Source: Achromobacter pulmonis (lineage in GTDB: Bacteria > Pseudomonadota > Gammaproteobacteria > Burkholderiales > Burkholderiaceae_B). Taken from it: a DNA stretch of 49,740 nucleotides. Position 1 is the stretch's first letter; each line of letters opens with the position of its first letter. The notes beneath the pieces were generated by a model that made no database searches, was not told where the DNA came from, and was given only the letters and a program-made list of their open reading frames with translations. The stretch is taken from NCBI RefSeq assembly GCF_002885955.2, contig NZ_POQS01000002.1, positions 1 through 49,740 on the forward strand. The letters run 5' to 3'. Shown one piece after another: positions 31,123 to 39,647 of the stretch. The position numbers and the translations under genes were made by a program.

Positions 31123-31338
31123 ATGGACGTGAACGCCCGAGTGCAGAAGCACCGTGACGCATTGCGCCAGGCAGGGCTGCGCCCGGTACAAATCTGGGTG
31201 CCCGACACCCGGCGGCCGGACTTTGCCAAGGAGTGCCAGCGCCAAGCCCAGTTGGTGGCCAAAGCCGACCAGGTTGACGTCGACCTGCAGCTGTGGATGG
31301 ACGATGCACTGGCTGGTGTGGACGGCTGGACTGAATGA
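31123..31338 (+). CDS. mazE: MazE-like antitoxin (DUF3018 type)
   Basis: A 71-aa protein. RVQKHRDALRQAGLRPVQIW and VPDTRRPDFAKECQRQA are characteristic of the DUF3018-type antitoxin that accompanies MazF. TTGGAGG precedes the ATG. It overlaps mazF by 4 nt (ATGA at 31335). The N-terminal part should bind the repeat at 31051-31107, and the acidic C-terminus (VDVDLQLWMDDALAG) the toxin. Confidence 0.85.
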   Translation: MDVNARVQKHRDALRQAGLRPVQIWVPDTRRPDFAKECQRQAQLVAKADQVDVDLQLWMDDALAGVDGWTE

Positions 31339-31661
31339 CGCGCGGCGATTTCGTGACCATCGCCATGCAGGGCGATTCCGGCAAACCCCGGCCAGCGCTG
31401 GTCATCCAGGCCAACCATTTCGGCGAGAGTGCGACCCTCACGGTGCTGCCCGTCACCACCACGCTGGTGGCCGCGCCGCTCCTGCGGATCAAAATCCAGC
31501 CGAACACGGAAAATGGCCTGGAAAAACCATCGCAGGTGATGATCGACAAGATCATGACGGTCAAGCGCGACAAGGTGGGACCGACCTTCGGGCGACTCGA
31601 TGCTGACGCGCTGGTGGAAGTCGAGCGGTGCTTGGCACTGTTCCTCGGAATTGCGAAATAA
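31335..31661 (+). CDS. mazF: MazF/PemK-family mRNA interferase toxin
   Basis: A 108-aa protein. Start RGDFVTIAM, then SGKPRPALVIQANHFGES, TLTVLPVTTT and a C-terminal KRDKVGPTFGRLD block is the typical PemK/MazF SH3-like barrel, which cuts mRNA at short sequences. The catalytic Arg (R in KPRPALV) is kept. Start coupled to mazE. It is full-length and probably active. It points away from higBA, so two independent toxin modules lie head to head in the same island. Confidence 0.9.
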   Translation: MTRGDFVTIAMQGDSGKPRPALVIQANHFGESATLTVLPVTTTLVAAPLLRIKIQPNTENGLEKPSQVMIDKIMTVKRDKVGPTFGRLDADALVEVERCLALFLGIAK

Positions 31662-31884
31662 GCAGCGCAGGAGCAACGCGGCAGAGTTGTCCGGCCATCG
31701 GGCATGTCCGTCCTCCGTCGCCTACACCCTCACCTTGAGCCTCCCTTCCCTGCCGCGCGGTCGATGCCACACGGCCGAAGCGCGATACCGACAGGAGTTG
31801 GAACGCGCGATGCGGCCCGCAAGGCATTGGAACAGAAGGCGGGATGAACCGCCCCTGTACCTCCTCCTAGGCGGACGATCGTGC

Positions 31885-33207
31885 TTACTGCGCCTGAGCC
31901 ACCGTTTCGGCGAGCCCGCCAGCCCCGGCTGACAACGTGGCCCGCAGTTGGGACTTCGGCTCGGCACCCCGGGCCGCCCCACCCCCGTCATCCCTGAGCA
32001 ATTGCGCGGCAAGCTCCTCGGGCGAACCTTCGGCCAGCGCGGCCAGGCAGGCCAGCAACGGCTCGGGATTCACGTCTGAGACCCGGGCCCACAGGCGCAG
32101 CTTGTCCTCCAGCCGCGTCATCTGCGAGATCCCGGCCGCGCGGGTACGCATCACGGGCACGATGCGGCCCTCCAGCTTGGTTTCCGCCGCGCCGGCGAGC
32201 ACGCGCTGAATCGCCTCGCGGTCCACGGCGCTGCGGTCTTCCTCGGCCACCGTCCAGCGCACCCGCACGCTGGCGCCGGCCACGTCCTGCCGCGCCACCG
32301 CCTCGCGCAGCGCCTCGATGTCCGGCCGCCCCTCGAACACGATGTCGACCGTACGGCGTGCCGGCGTGGCCACCAGCGTACAGCGCGCGGCCTCGGGCTC
32401 GACGTCCCAGAGCAGGAAGCCCTTTTCGCCTTCCTCGCCGTAGTGGAAGCGCCCGATCGAACCGGCATAGGCGATGACCTGGTCGCCTGCCCCGGCTGGC
32501 TGAGCCCAGGCCTGATGCCGGTGGATATGGCCAAGCATGAAGGCCTGTGCCTCGGCGGTGAACAGCACGCCGGTCGTGAACTCGTGGTCGAAGCCCGCCA
32601 TCGGCACGCCGTGCTCGCTCACGCAGCCGAACACCGTTCCATGCGAGACGCCGATCGTCGGCAGGCCACGCACCCGCGCCGCCCGGTGCGTCGGCGCGAA
32701 GCCCTCGAGCAGCAGTGCGAGCTGGTCGCCAACCGTCTGGGCCGCATCGCCGGCACCAACGGTGGCCGCGACGGTGGCTTTGTTGACGGTCGGCAGGCAG
32801 GAGAACACGGCCGCCGCATCGTGGGGCAACGCATCGAAGCACCAGCCGGCCGAGCCCACCCAGCGCCGCTGGCGCGTGAGCGCGACCTGTCCGATCCGGT
32901 CGGCCACATGGATGGGATGGCGCCCGCCCAGCGAGCGGAAGACCGACAGCGTGCCGGGTGGCTCGTGCGAATACGTGCCCTGCAGCATCAACACCGGGCA
33001 ATGGTCGGCAAGCCGGCGGACCTGCGCCGCCAGCCGGGCGGACGCCGGCGCGTGCAGGTCAAGCGCATGGTCGGTAGCGTCGCCGGAGATCACGGCGGCC
33101 TCGGCGCCGAGCGCGGCCGCCTGGTCGATGGCCGCGCCAAAGCAGCGATCGGCCTCGGCCAGGGTCTTGGTGCCGTAGTGCAGGTCGGAAAAGTGGGCAA
33201 TGCGCAT
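31885..33207 (-). CDS. SbcD/Mre11-like metallophosphoesterase
   Basis: A 440-aa protein with the phosphoesterase motifs: D8-x-H10 (SDLHYG), G42-D43 (SGDATD), GTYSHE at 77-82 in place of the usual GNHD/E, then SHG and LGHIHRH. The divergent third motif keeps His and Glu but replaces the Asn region by T-Y-S, so metal binding may differ from SbcD; such variants are seen in element-borne relatives. AAGGAGG lies 8 nt before this ATG, favouring it over an in-frame ATG 18 nt earlier. It should partner the SbcC-like ATPase. It lies 14 nt downstream of the gp3-like gene and is co-transcribed with it. Confidence 0.83.
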   Translation of the reverse strand: MRIAHFSDLHYGTKTLAEADRCFGAAIDQAAALGAEAAVISGDATDHALDLHAPASARLAAQVRRLADHCPVLMLQGTYSHEPPGTLSVFRSLGGRHPIHVADRIGQVALTRQRRWVGSAGWCFDALPHDAAAVFSCLPTVNKATVAATVGAGDAAQTVGDQLALLLEGFAPTHRAARVRGLPTIGVSHGTVFGCVSEHGVPMAGFDHEFTTGVLFTAEAQAFMLGHIHRHQAWAQPAGAGDQVIAYAGSIGRFHYGEEGEKGFLLWDVEPEAARCTLVATPARRTVDIVFEGRPDIEALREAVARQDVAGASVRVRWTVAEEDRSAVDREAIQRVLAGAAETKLEGRIVPVMRTRAAGISQMTRLEDKLRLWARVSDVNPEPLLACLAALAEGSPEELAAQLLRDDGGGAARGAEPKSQLRATLSAGAGGLAETVAQAQ

Positions 33208-33221
33208 GGTCTGTTCCTCCT

Positions 33222-34538
33222 TCATGGGGTGGCGGTGGCGCGCAACTCGGTCTCGATCTTGTCGAGGTAGCCGCGCGGGTCGTTGCGGTAGCGCTCCAGC
33301 TCGTCCCAGGCCCGGCCGCGGCCATGCGGGTTGATCCGCCAGCCTCGCCCCCAGCGGCGGTCGGCGTAGGCCTTGAAGCGCTCCGGCGCCAGGCCCATCG
33401 CCCGCGCGCGTGCCAGCAGTTGCTCGAGCGTCGGGTGTCCCGGCCGCACCGGCGCCTCATCCTGGCGCTGGCCGCTGCCGCAATCGAGGTCCGCGTTCAC
33501 AGTGCTCAGGTCACCCACTGCCGACGCCGCTGCCGCGCCGCAGTCGATCGGCTCGGCGCCTTCGAGCACCTGCGTCGCCAGCCGGGCCTGCTGGATCGCC
33601 GCCTCTTTGTCCTCGTGGTCGCGCAGCAGCGCGGTCACGTCCACCGGGGCCTCCAGTTCGATGATCCACTGTGGCACGCGCACGGCGCGGCCCTGCTCGT
33701 CGATGTGAGGAACCTCCTTGAGCACCTTGGTCAGGAAGAAGGTCGTGCGATCGCGGCCGAGGAAGCCCGAGATCCGTCCGCCGCGCATCTGCGCGACCGC
33801 CTGGAAGCGCCGGATCGCGTTGCTCATCGCGTAGAAGCTTGTGGTCGGCAGCTCCAGCGCGCTGATCGAGCGCACGCCCGGGATGAAGAACAGAAAGCGC
33901 CCGGAGAGGTTGCACTGCCGGGCCTGGTATTCGGGGCAGGACTCGGGTTCGCACCGGCCGCCGTTCTCCTCGCGCTCGACGGTCTTGCGCCCGCCGAAGA
34001 TACGGATCGTGCGCCGGCCCGTGGCGTCCACCGGCACCGGGGCATGGCGCATGCAGTGCCGCACCTGCCCGTCGGGCGAATACTGCGACCAGAACCGCTT
34101 CTCGTGGGTGCTCCAGGCCGCCAGCTCGTGCGGCATCACGGTCTGCCAGTGGTCCGAGGGAAAGACCACCGGGAAGCGGTACAAGCGGCGCCCCTGGCCG
34201 CGGTCCTCGCCGTAGGCGTCGAGGATCTGCTGCGCGATCTCCGGGTTCGGGAAATCCGAGGCGCGCACCGTGAACCACGGCACGTTGCGAGGCGCCAGCG
34301 GCGACTTGATCTGCGGGATGGCCTCGGCCAGCGCGCGTTCGATGTCCTCGAACGAGCGGCCCTCGGCCACGCCCCGGGCATAGATGGCTTGAGCCTCGGG
34401 CCGTTCGGCGGCCTTGCGCGTGAGGACCATGATGCCCGGGCGGATCTTGCCGCCCGTGGGAATGCGGGCCGGCCCTTGGCCCAGCAGGGTGTGCAGGGCC
34501 AGCGGCCCGTCCTGCACCTTGACGATCGGGTGTGCCAT
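33222..34538 (-). CDS. gp3-like protein (recombination-directionality-factor family)
   Basis: A 438-aa protein. Start region RPGIMVLTRKAAERPEAQAI, then VPWFTVRASDFPNPEIAQQI and LDAYGE, a Cys cluster EENGGRCEPESCPEYQARQC near residues 200-220, then FLFFIPGVRSISALELPTTS and YAMSNAIRRF. This matches phage gp3/gp47-like proteins, some of which are recombination directionality factors for serine integrases; element copies are often named hydrolase or metal-binding protein. The cysteines probably bind zinc. AAGGAG lies 6 nt before the ATG. No serine integrase is seen in the window, so a direct excision role is unproven. Confidence 0.7.
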   Translation of the reverse strand: MAHPIVKVQDGPLALHTLLGQGPARIPTGGKIRPGIMVLTRKAAERPEAQAIYARGVAEGRSFEDIERALAEAIPQIKSPLAPRNVPWFTVRASDFPNPEIAQQILDAYGEDRGQGRRLYRFPVVFPSDHWQTVMPHELAAWSTHEKRFWSQYSPDGQVRHCMRHAPVPVDATGRRTIRIFGGRKTVEREENGGRCEPESCPEYQARQCNLSGRFLFFIPGVRSISALELPTTSFYAMSNAIRRFQAVAQMRGGRISGFLGRDRTTFFLTKVLKEVPHIDEQGRAVRVPQWIIELEAPVDVTALLRDHEDKEAAIQQARLATQVLEGAEPIDCGAAAASAVGDLSTVNADLDCGSGQRQDEAPVRPGHPTLEQLLARARAMGLAPERFKAYADRRWGRGWRINPHGRGRAWDELERYRNDPRGYLDKIETELRATATP

Positions 34539-34651
34539 GCGGCGCTCCTTCATGAGGCGTCGGGGATTCGACGCTTCATGCTCTCGCGCGCCAAGGCGCT
34601 TTCAACCCCTCCGGTAGCCGGGCACTGCGCCTGGAACAAGCCCCCTGCGCG

Positions 34652-35875
34652 TCAAGAGGCGGGCGCGGGCAGCGCCGGCATGGCCTTGTCGGGCCACCAG
34701 ACCCAGCAGTCACGGGACGCAACCGCCTTCTCCTTCGCCATCCGCTCCTTCGGGGTGACGAATGCGCTCATGGCGTGCAGGGGAACCGGACTCGGCCCGG
34801 CATCCAGCAACAGCACGTTCGGAAAGCTGCCCGCGTGGGGCGCGTCATAGCGCAACGGCTTGAGAAAGCGTCTCTGTCGCGCCACCAGCATGTCGATCAG
34901 CGGTAGCTCATGCACGCCCTCGACGGGAATCCACTGCTCGCTGATGAGCATCAGCGTCGCGGCGTCGATCTCGTAGGTGAACTCGCGCCGGGCGCGGATC
35001 AGCGCGGCCATGATGAGCCGCACGCGATGGCCGGTGTCGGCGTGGCGCGCTTCCAGCAGCGCGGCGTTGACGCGCGCCAGGCGGTCCCAGCTGCGCGTCG
35101 CCATCAAGAGGGGTGCATCCGGCATGTGCTTGACCCAGATGCGGCTGGCCGGGTCCAGGCGGTCGCAGGCCTTGAACTCGCCGACCACCAGCGCCAGAGG
35201 CGCCTGGCCGTCGCGGGGCTGCAGGACGGCCAGCTTCTCGCGGCGGCGCTGCGCGATCTCGGCCTTGGACGTCTCGTTGAAGGGCTCCGGCACATAGAGC
35301 CGTTCCGATAGCGCAACCCCCTTGATGTCGATCTCGGTGGCGGCCTCGAGCAGGTACTTGCGCAGCACGGCCTGGTTGCGCCGCCCCGCCATGGCCGGCG
35401 TCCAGCGATTGAACCCGGCGCGCTCGAACAGGAAATGCAACACTGCGCGCAGCGACATGCGGCGGCGCGGCACGGAGACCTCCGCGGGTTCCTTCGGTTC
35501 GCCGCGCGCGATGGACCGTCCGTCGAGGCGGGCCCAGGGGAAGTCCACGCGCAACTCGACGCGACCCGGCTGTGTCTCCAGCACCGCGTCACCCGCCAGC
35601 TCGCCCAGGCCGGAATATGCGCTGTCCGGTTCGTAGGACGGACACGATGGATGGTGTAGCTTGCCTGTTTCGGGCATGCGCTTGACCACATAGCGGCGGT
35701 GCCGCGCCACGTACATCTCGATGCCGCCCGGCGCGCACAGGCAGCGCGGGCGCTCCGCCGTGTCATGGATCTGCGCCAACGCGTCCTGAAGGCCCGGATC
35801 GTCGGCGGCGAAGACGTTGCCGCGGATGGCGAATCGCTGGCCGCTGGCCGGGAGGTTGGGCGTGTCCTCGTCCAT
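34652..35875 (-). CDS. DUF1173-family protein
   Basis: A 407-aa protein. RPRCLCAPGGIEMYVARHRR near the start, then LHHPSCPSYEPDSAYSGLGE with paired Cys and His that could bind zinc, is the DUF1173 pattern. The C-terminal half holds AVLHFLFERAGFNRWTPAMA and ends CWVWWPDKAMP. DUF1173 genes are found on integrative elements beside gp3-like and integrase-like genes, as here; function is unknown. ATG at 35875 is chosen; a GTG at 35881, overlapping the integrase-like stop by 1 nt, is a possible alternative. Same strand and operon as the integrase-like gene. Confidence 0.78.
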   Translation of the reverse strand: MDEDTPNLPASGQRFAIRGNVFAADDPGLQDALAQIHDTAERPRCLCAPGGIEMYVARHRRYVVKRMPETGKLHHPSCPSYEPDSAYSGLGELAGDAVLETQPGRVELRVDFPWARLDGRSIARGEPKEPAEVSVPRRRMSLRAVLHFLFERAGFNRWTPAMAGRRNQAVLRKYLLEAATEIDIKGVALSERLYVPEPFNETSKAEIAQRRREKLAVLQPRDGQAPLALVVGEFKACDRLDPASRIWVKHMPDAPLLMATRSWDRLARVNAALLEARHADTGHRVRLIMAALIRARREFTYEIDAATLMLISEQWIPVEGVHELPLIDMLVARQRRFLKPLRYDAPHAGSFPNVLLLDAGPSPVPLHAMSAFVTPKERMAKEKAVASRDCWVWWPDKAMPALPAPAS

Positions 35876-35880
35876 CGCCA

Positions 35881-36843
35881 CTACACCAGATCCCGGGTGA
35901 GTTCGTCCATGGTCGGCTGCCGGCGCGGGAACTGCTCGCGCACCGCACTGCGTTCCGCGATTCCCAACAGCAAGCCCACCTGGGATTCGTCCGCACCCCT
36001 GGCATAGAGCCGGTCGGCCACCGTGTGGCGCACGGTCAACGCGGTGACGTTCTTGAGGCCAGCGTAACGGAACAGCTTGCGGTAGGTCTCCTGGATCGCC
36101 CGGCAGAGGAACCGCCGCTGCCCTTCCTCGCCGTAGGGCATGATCTCGAACCCCGTTCCGGTTGCCGACAGGAACAGTCGGCTGGTCTGGGCAAGTCCCC
36201 GGAACCGTTCTTCGATGCCCATGCCCTGTCCACGGCGCGCGCGATCGGCCAGGTAGTCGTCCATCGCCGCGTCCAGGTGCGCACTGCGGAAATACACGGG
36301 ACGAGGCCGGCCAGTGATCGCCACCGCCGCGCGGATTTGCGAGGTCCGCCGTACCTGGCCCTGGGCGTCGAGGTAGTCGCGCACCTCCAACCGCGCGATC
36401 TCCAGCGGCCGTGCGGCAGTGGCGAAGAGCATGTAGTAAAGCGCCAGATCTTCGAGCGGCTGGTGGCTGCGATTGCGGATGCGCTTCGCCCCCGTGGTGA
36501 TCTCGTCTGCGCTCAGGATGCGGGGATTGCCCTGGGCCGGTTCCGATAGCTCGTCGAAGGTGCCGAGCGAGTCCAGCGCCGTCAACACCGAAAGCCGGTG
36601 CCTGCGCAGCCGGCTCACGAACGCGGCACCGTCCTCGTTCAGTCCGTCGATGCCGATGATCTTGGTCAAGCGGCGCGCGACTGCCTTGATGCGCCTTTCG
36701 ACGGCGGTGCGGGTGAGGCCGTGCAGCGCGGCGACGGACTCATAGGTCTGATCGGCCAGGACGGCACGCAGCATCTCGACCGAGAGGGCCCAGTCCCGTT
36801 TCGGTTCCGCCGGCGCATTGTCGAGTCGTTCTTGCTCCTGCAC
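35881..36843 (-). CDS. Tyrosine-recombinase-like protein lacking a visible catalytic tyrosine
   Basis: A 320-aa protein. N-terminal helix-turn-helix-like segment (SVAALHGLTRTAVERRIKAV, about 36-55), then a phage-integrase catalytic fold with R145 (ATAARPLEIARLE) and the R-H of motif II at R272-H273 (LTVRHTVADRL). Where the nucleophile Tyr is expected the protein reads AERSAVREQFPRRQ with Phe305, and no Tyr follows. It may therefore be a non-cleaving DNA-binding relative or may use another residue. The GTG start is supported by AGGAG 8 nt upstream. It heads the minus-strand operon with DUF1173, gp3-like and SbcD-like genes. Confidence 0.72.
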   Translation of the reverse strand: MQEQERLDNAPAEPKRDWALSVEMLRAVLADQTYESVAALHGLTRTAVERRIKAVARRLTKIIGIDGLNEDGAAFVSRLRRHRLSVLTALDSLGTFDELSEPAQGNPRILSADEITTGAKRIRNRSHQPLEDLALYYMLFATAARPLEIARLEVRDYLDAQGQVRRTSQIRAAVAITGRPRPVYFRSAHLDAAMDDYLADRARRGQGMGIEERFRGLAQTSRLFLSATGTGFEIMPYGEEGQRRFLCRAIQETYRKLFRYAGLKNVTALTVRHTVADRLYARGADESQVGLLLGIAERSAVREQFPRRQPTMDELTRDLV

Positions 36844-37644
36844 GCCATCAACTCCTGGTCATTTCCATGAATCCATGAGCACATGCTGAGCATCAGCCGG
36901 CGTTCGCGCCAGCCGAAATCGCGACGAAATGCCGGTGGTTTCGGCATTGGCTGCTCCACGATGAGCAGTGAGCGCCGAGCACCTGGCATCGCCTCGACGG
37001 GGAATGTCCGCTCCAACCTGCAATGGCGCCCAAGGTTCAGCCAAGGGTGAGACCGAGAGGATCAAACTCCGATCATCTCGAAGTCGCTCTTGCCTGCATC
37101 CCATAGCCCAGACACCTCATGTGCTATCCACCGGCGAGTCGGGACGTGCCAAGAGGTCGTTGGGCGCCAGACCTTACAGAGAGGCTACGTGTCGCCTTCG
37201 GAACTGGCGATTCCGCCCCGGGCGCCCCTGCCATCGAGGCAGAAACCAGCAAGCGCGCCTCAAGCGCCACTCACCATGACATTATGTTCTATGTTACATT
37301 ATTTTTTGACCTAGGCCATTCTTTAACGAAGAACGGTCAAGCTCTTCGTGGGCTGCCTGCAGCAACCGGCACGGCGAGTCCACAATGGCGCGCCGAACTG
37401 CGCCAGCAGACGCGCCTTCCCATCCGGCAGGTGCCGCAAAGCACGAAGCGAGGAAGCGTGGGTGGCAAAAGGCTTCTCCCCCGTGCCCGCCAACCCGTGT
37501 TCCTGGCGAATCTCTCGTCGTGCGCAGGCATGTCGGGTCGGAGCCATGCACGTGGCCCATCGGATCCAGCGAACCCGCAAGACGCGCCGTCGGCCCGAGG
37601 TCGGCGCTTGTGTCCGTATCCCATCTTGAACGAAAGGATCAACC
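36844..37644. other. 800-nt gap, possible element-chromosome junction
   Basis: No convincing gene. It holds an AT-rich stretch at 37277-37325 with TTCTT/AAGAA arms (37319-37333) and CCTAGG (37311-37316). Base composition and gene style change across this gap, from element genes to chromosomal metabolism. I see no tRNA gene and no direct repeat that would mark an attachment site, so the junction is inferred from gene content alone. Confidence 0.35.
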
Positions 37645-37794
37645 GTGTGTCAGGTGTGCCAGAGCGTCGTGCTCTCCGGCTGCATTCCCGCCGATAGCGT
37701 CGAAGGCGTCTATGGACTGCTGGCATACACGGTCGGCGGGCGCACCGCGTATAGCCCCCGCATCATCGGGAGCTGCGAAAGAAGAGTCGAATGA
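37645..37794 (+). CDS. 49-aa small protein coupled to the AEC transporter
   Basis: GTG start preceded by AAAGGATC, encoding MCQVCQSVVLSGCIPADSVE and continuing with VYGLLAYTVGGRTAYSPRII. The stop overlaps the transporter ATG (ATGA at 37791), so translation would be coupled. It has four cysteines. It could be a genuine small protein, a leader peptide, or the remains of a larger gene; TGA codons upstream exclude a long N-terminal part. No family known to me. Confidence 0.4.
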   Translation: MCQVCQSVVLSGCIPADSVEGVYGLLAYTVGGRTAYSPRIIGSCERRVE

Positions 37795-38675
37795 GTCTAT
37801 TTCTTCCGGTGCTCTATCTCATTCTCGGCTGGGGAGTTGGCCGTTACCGCCCCGGCATCAGGCGTCAGGCCTCGACGCTTCTCACCCGGTATACGATTCC
37901 GTTCGTCATCACCTACAACGTGGCGACCAAATTCAGCGAGATGTATGTGGTGATCATCGGCACCGTGGTCGCCATGATGGTCATGATGCGGGTGTCACGT
38001 TGGTTCTCCCCTGACCCCTTACGAAATCTCTGCTTCTTCTATCTCAATATCGGATGGCTGGGCCTGCCGATAGCCAGCACCCTGTTTGGCGACGGTGCCA
38101 CAACGATACTGATCGCCGCCTACGTGGGCAGTTCGGTCATGGGGAACTCGCTGGGATTCATGCTGCTGTCGCCTCACACGGGAGGATCCAATGCCCTGCT
38201 GGCGAAGAAACTTCTGATCTCGCCACCGGTTCTGTCCGTAGCCCTCGGCATCGTGCTGATGCCGCTGCACTCCACGATAAGCCACTATCTTTCCCCGGTG
38301 CATGAAGCTGCCAAATTCACCATGAGTTTCCTGGGCATGGCGATATTGGGCATCTGGCTGTCGCAGACCAGAATGAATCTGAGCGACTTCAAGCATGAGC
38401 TCTTGGAAGCACTGTGGCGGGCGATCAGTTGGGCGGCGATCGGCCTGGTGATCATCTACCTGGCCTGGACATTCCATGCCGAAGCCATCTACAACAACAA
38501 GGCGACGGTCTTCCTGCTGTGCTTCCTGCCGCCTGCGGCAAACATCATTGTCCTGGAGACCTACTATGTCGGCACAGGCAGATCCGCCAGAATCATTTCC
38601 TGCTCGACCTGCATCAGCATTCTCGCCATTGCCTGCTATGGTGCGGTCACCACGCTCATGCACGTGACCCAATAA
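37791..38675 (+). CDS. AEC-family (auxin efflux carrier-like) transporter
   Basis: A 294-aa membrane protein with about 9-10 hydrophobic helices. ASTLLTRYTIPFVITYNVAT near the N-terminus and NIGWLGLPIASTLFGDGATT in the middle are the two crossover segments of the AEC/BART fold. The second half repeats this with FLGMAILGIWLSQ and FLLCFLPPAANIIVLETYY. Such carriers export or take up small organic anions (malate, auxin-like acids, malonate). It sits in the inner membrane. Monocistronic apart from the small coupled frame upstream; divergent regulators are not adjacent. Confidence 0.82.
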   Translation: MSLFLPVLYLILGWGVGRYRPGIRRQASTLLTRYTIPFVITYNVATKFSEMYVVIIGTVVAMMVMMRVSRWFSPDPLRNLCFFYLNIGWLGLPIASTLFGDGATTILIAAYVGSSVMGNSLGFMLLSPHTGGSNALLAKKLLISPPVLSVALGIVLMPLHSTISHYLSPVHEAAKFTMSFLGMAILGIWLSQTRMNLSDFKHELLEALWRAISWAAIGLVIIYLAWTFHAEAIYNNKATVFLLCFLPPAANIIVLETYYVGTGRSARIISCSTCISILAIACYGAVTTLMHVTQ

Positions 38676-38768
38676 CCGCTTGGTCGCTTCACGCGACAGT
38701 CACAAGCCGCCGGGCGCAGCGGCATTCATCCTGTACGCACTCGCGCCTGCCCGGATCGGGCGACAACG

Positions 38769-39584
38769 CTACTGCGCGTCGACCTCGCCAGCCAGACGCG
38801 ACAGGAACGCGCGAGGCGTCACGCCGAGGGTGCGCCGGAACATTGTCGAAAACGCGCTCAGGCTCTCATAGCCCGAGTCCAGGGCGACGCGGGTGACGGA
38901 CATCCCCCCGCTCAGGAGACGGACCGCATGAAGCAGGCAGGCCTGCCTGCGCCATTGCACGAAGCTCAGCCCGGTTTCTGCACGAAAGCGCCGGTACAGC
39001 GTGCGCGCGCTCCCCGGCGGCAGAGATCCTTCACCCCCATGCACTGGATCGTCCAAGACCCGTTCGCACAGCCCCAGCAGATCCAGGCTGGCAGGCATGG
39101 GAAGCTCAAGCGCGCAACGCGGCAACCGGGCGATCTCGGCGACCGCCAGCTGGCCGATCAACGCGACGGCCTGGTCGTCGCCGTTGCCGTTGATTTCCGG
39201 GGACGTCATCCGCATGATCAGTTCGCGCAGCAGCGCGGTGACCTCCAGAACGACGCAGCCGGCCGGCAGCCGCGCGGCGCTGGCCGCGTTGAGGTAGAGG
39301 GTTCGCATGTGGAGTTCGCCATGCGCGTCGATCGAATGTTCCGTGCCGGCGGGAAGCCACAAGGCCCGGCTGGGCGGCACCAGCCAGGCATGGCCCGGCG
39401 TGCGAACAAACATGGTGCCGGCCGCGGCGAACAGGAACTGCCCGCGCACGTGCTGGTGCGCAGGAAGATGTGCCCCCGCGGGGAACGAGACCCGGCGAGC
39501 TACCAGCATGGGGGCTTCGGCTGGTGCGGGCAGAACCACGGGGGACCGGACACCCGGTCCAGCTTGCAAGGTCAGCGTGTCCAT
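38769..39584 (-). CDS. AraC-family regulator with N-terminal cupin
   Basis: A 271-aa protein. The cupin half is FPAGAHLPAHQHVRGQFLFA, then TPGHAWLVPPSRALWLPAGT (about 35-85). The C-terminal double helix-turn-helix ends with SVTRVALDSGYESLSAFSTM and FRRTLGVTPRAF, the AraC signature. Divergent from the MFS gene at 39648 with only about 60 bp between, so it most likely controls that transporter. The start at 39584 (MDTLTLQAGP) is chosen; the frame allows a start 15 codons earlier and neither has a strong ribosome site. Confidence 0.87.
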   Translation of the reverse strand: MDTLTLQAGPGVRSPVVLPAPAEAPMLVARRVSFPAGAHLPAHQHVRGQFLFAAAGTMFVRTPGHAWLVPPSRALWLPAGTEHSIDAHGELHMRTLYLNAASAARLPAGCVVLEVTALLRELIMRMTSPEINGNGDDQAVALIGQLAVAEIARLPRCALELPMPASLDLLGLCERVLDDPVHGGEGSLPPGSARTLYRRFRAETGLSFVQWRRQACLLHAVRLLSGGMSVTRVALDSGYESLSAFSTMFRRTLGVTPRAFLSRLAGEVDAQ

Positions 39585-39647
39585 TTCGCGATAATTTACC
39601 AAGAAACATCGAAAGACGGATAGCCTCAAATCCGCCAGACTGACGGC

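Noticed and set aside
36968..37314. Small plus-strand frames in the gap before the AEC transporter
   Set aside because: Low-complexity Arg/Ser/Pro translation, no ribosome site and no family resemblance.
36844..37644. Attachment site and tRNA at the element border
   Set aside because: No tRNA end, no direct repeat with the left part of the window and no active integrase were found; the border is inferred from gene content only.
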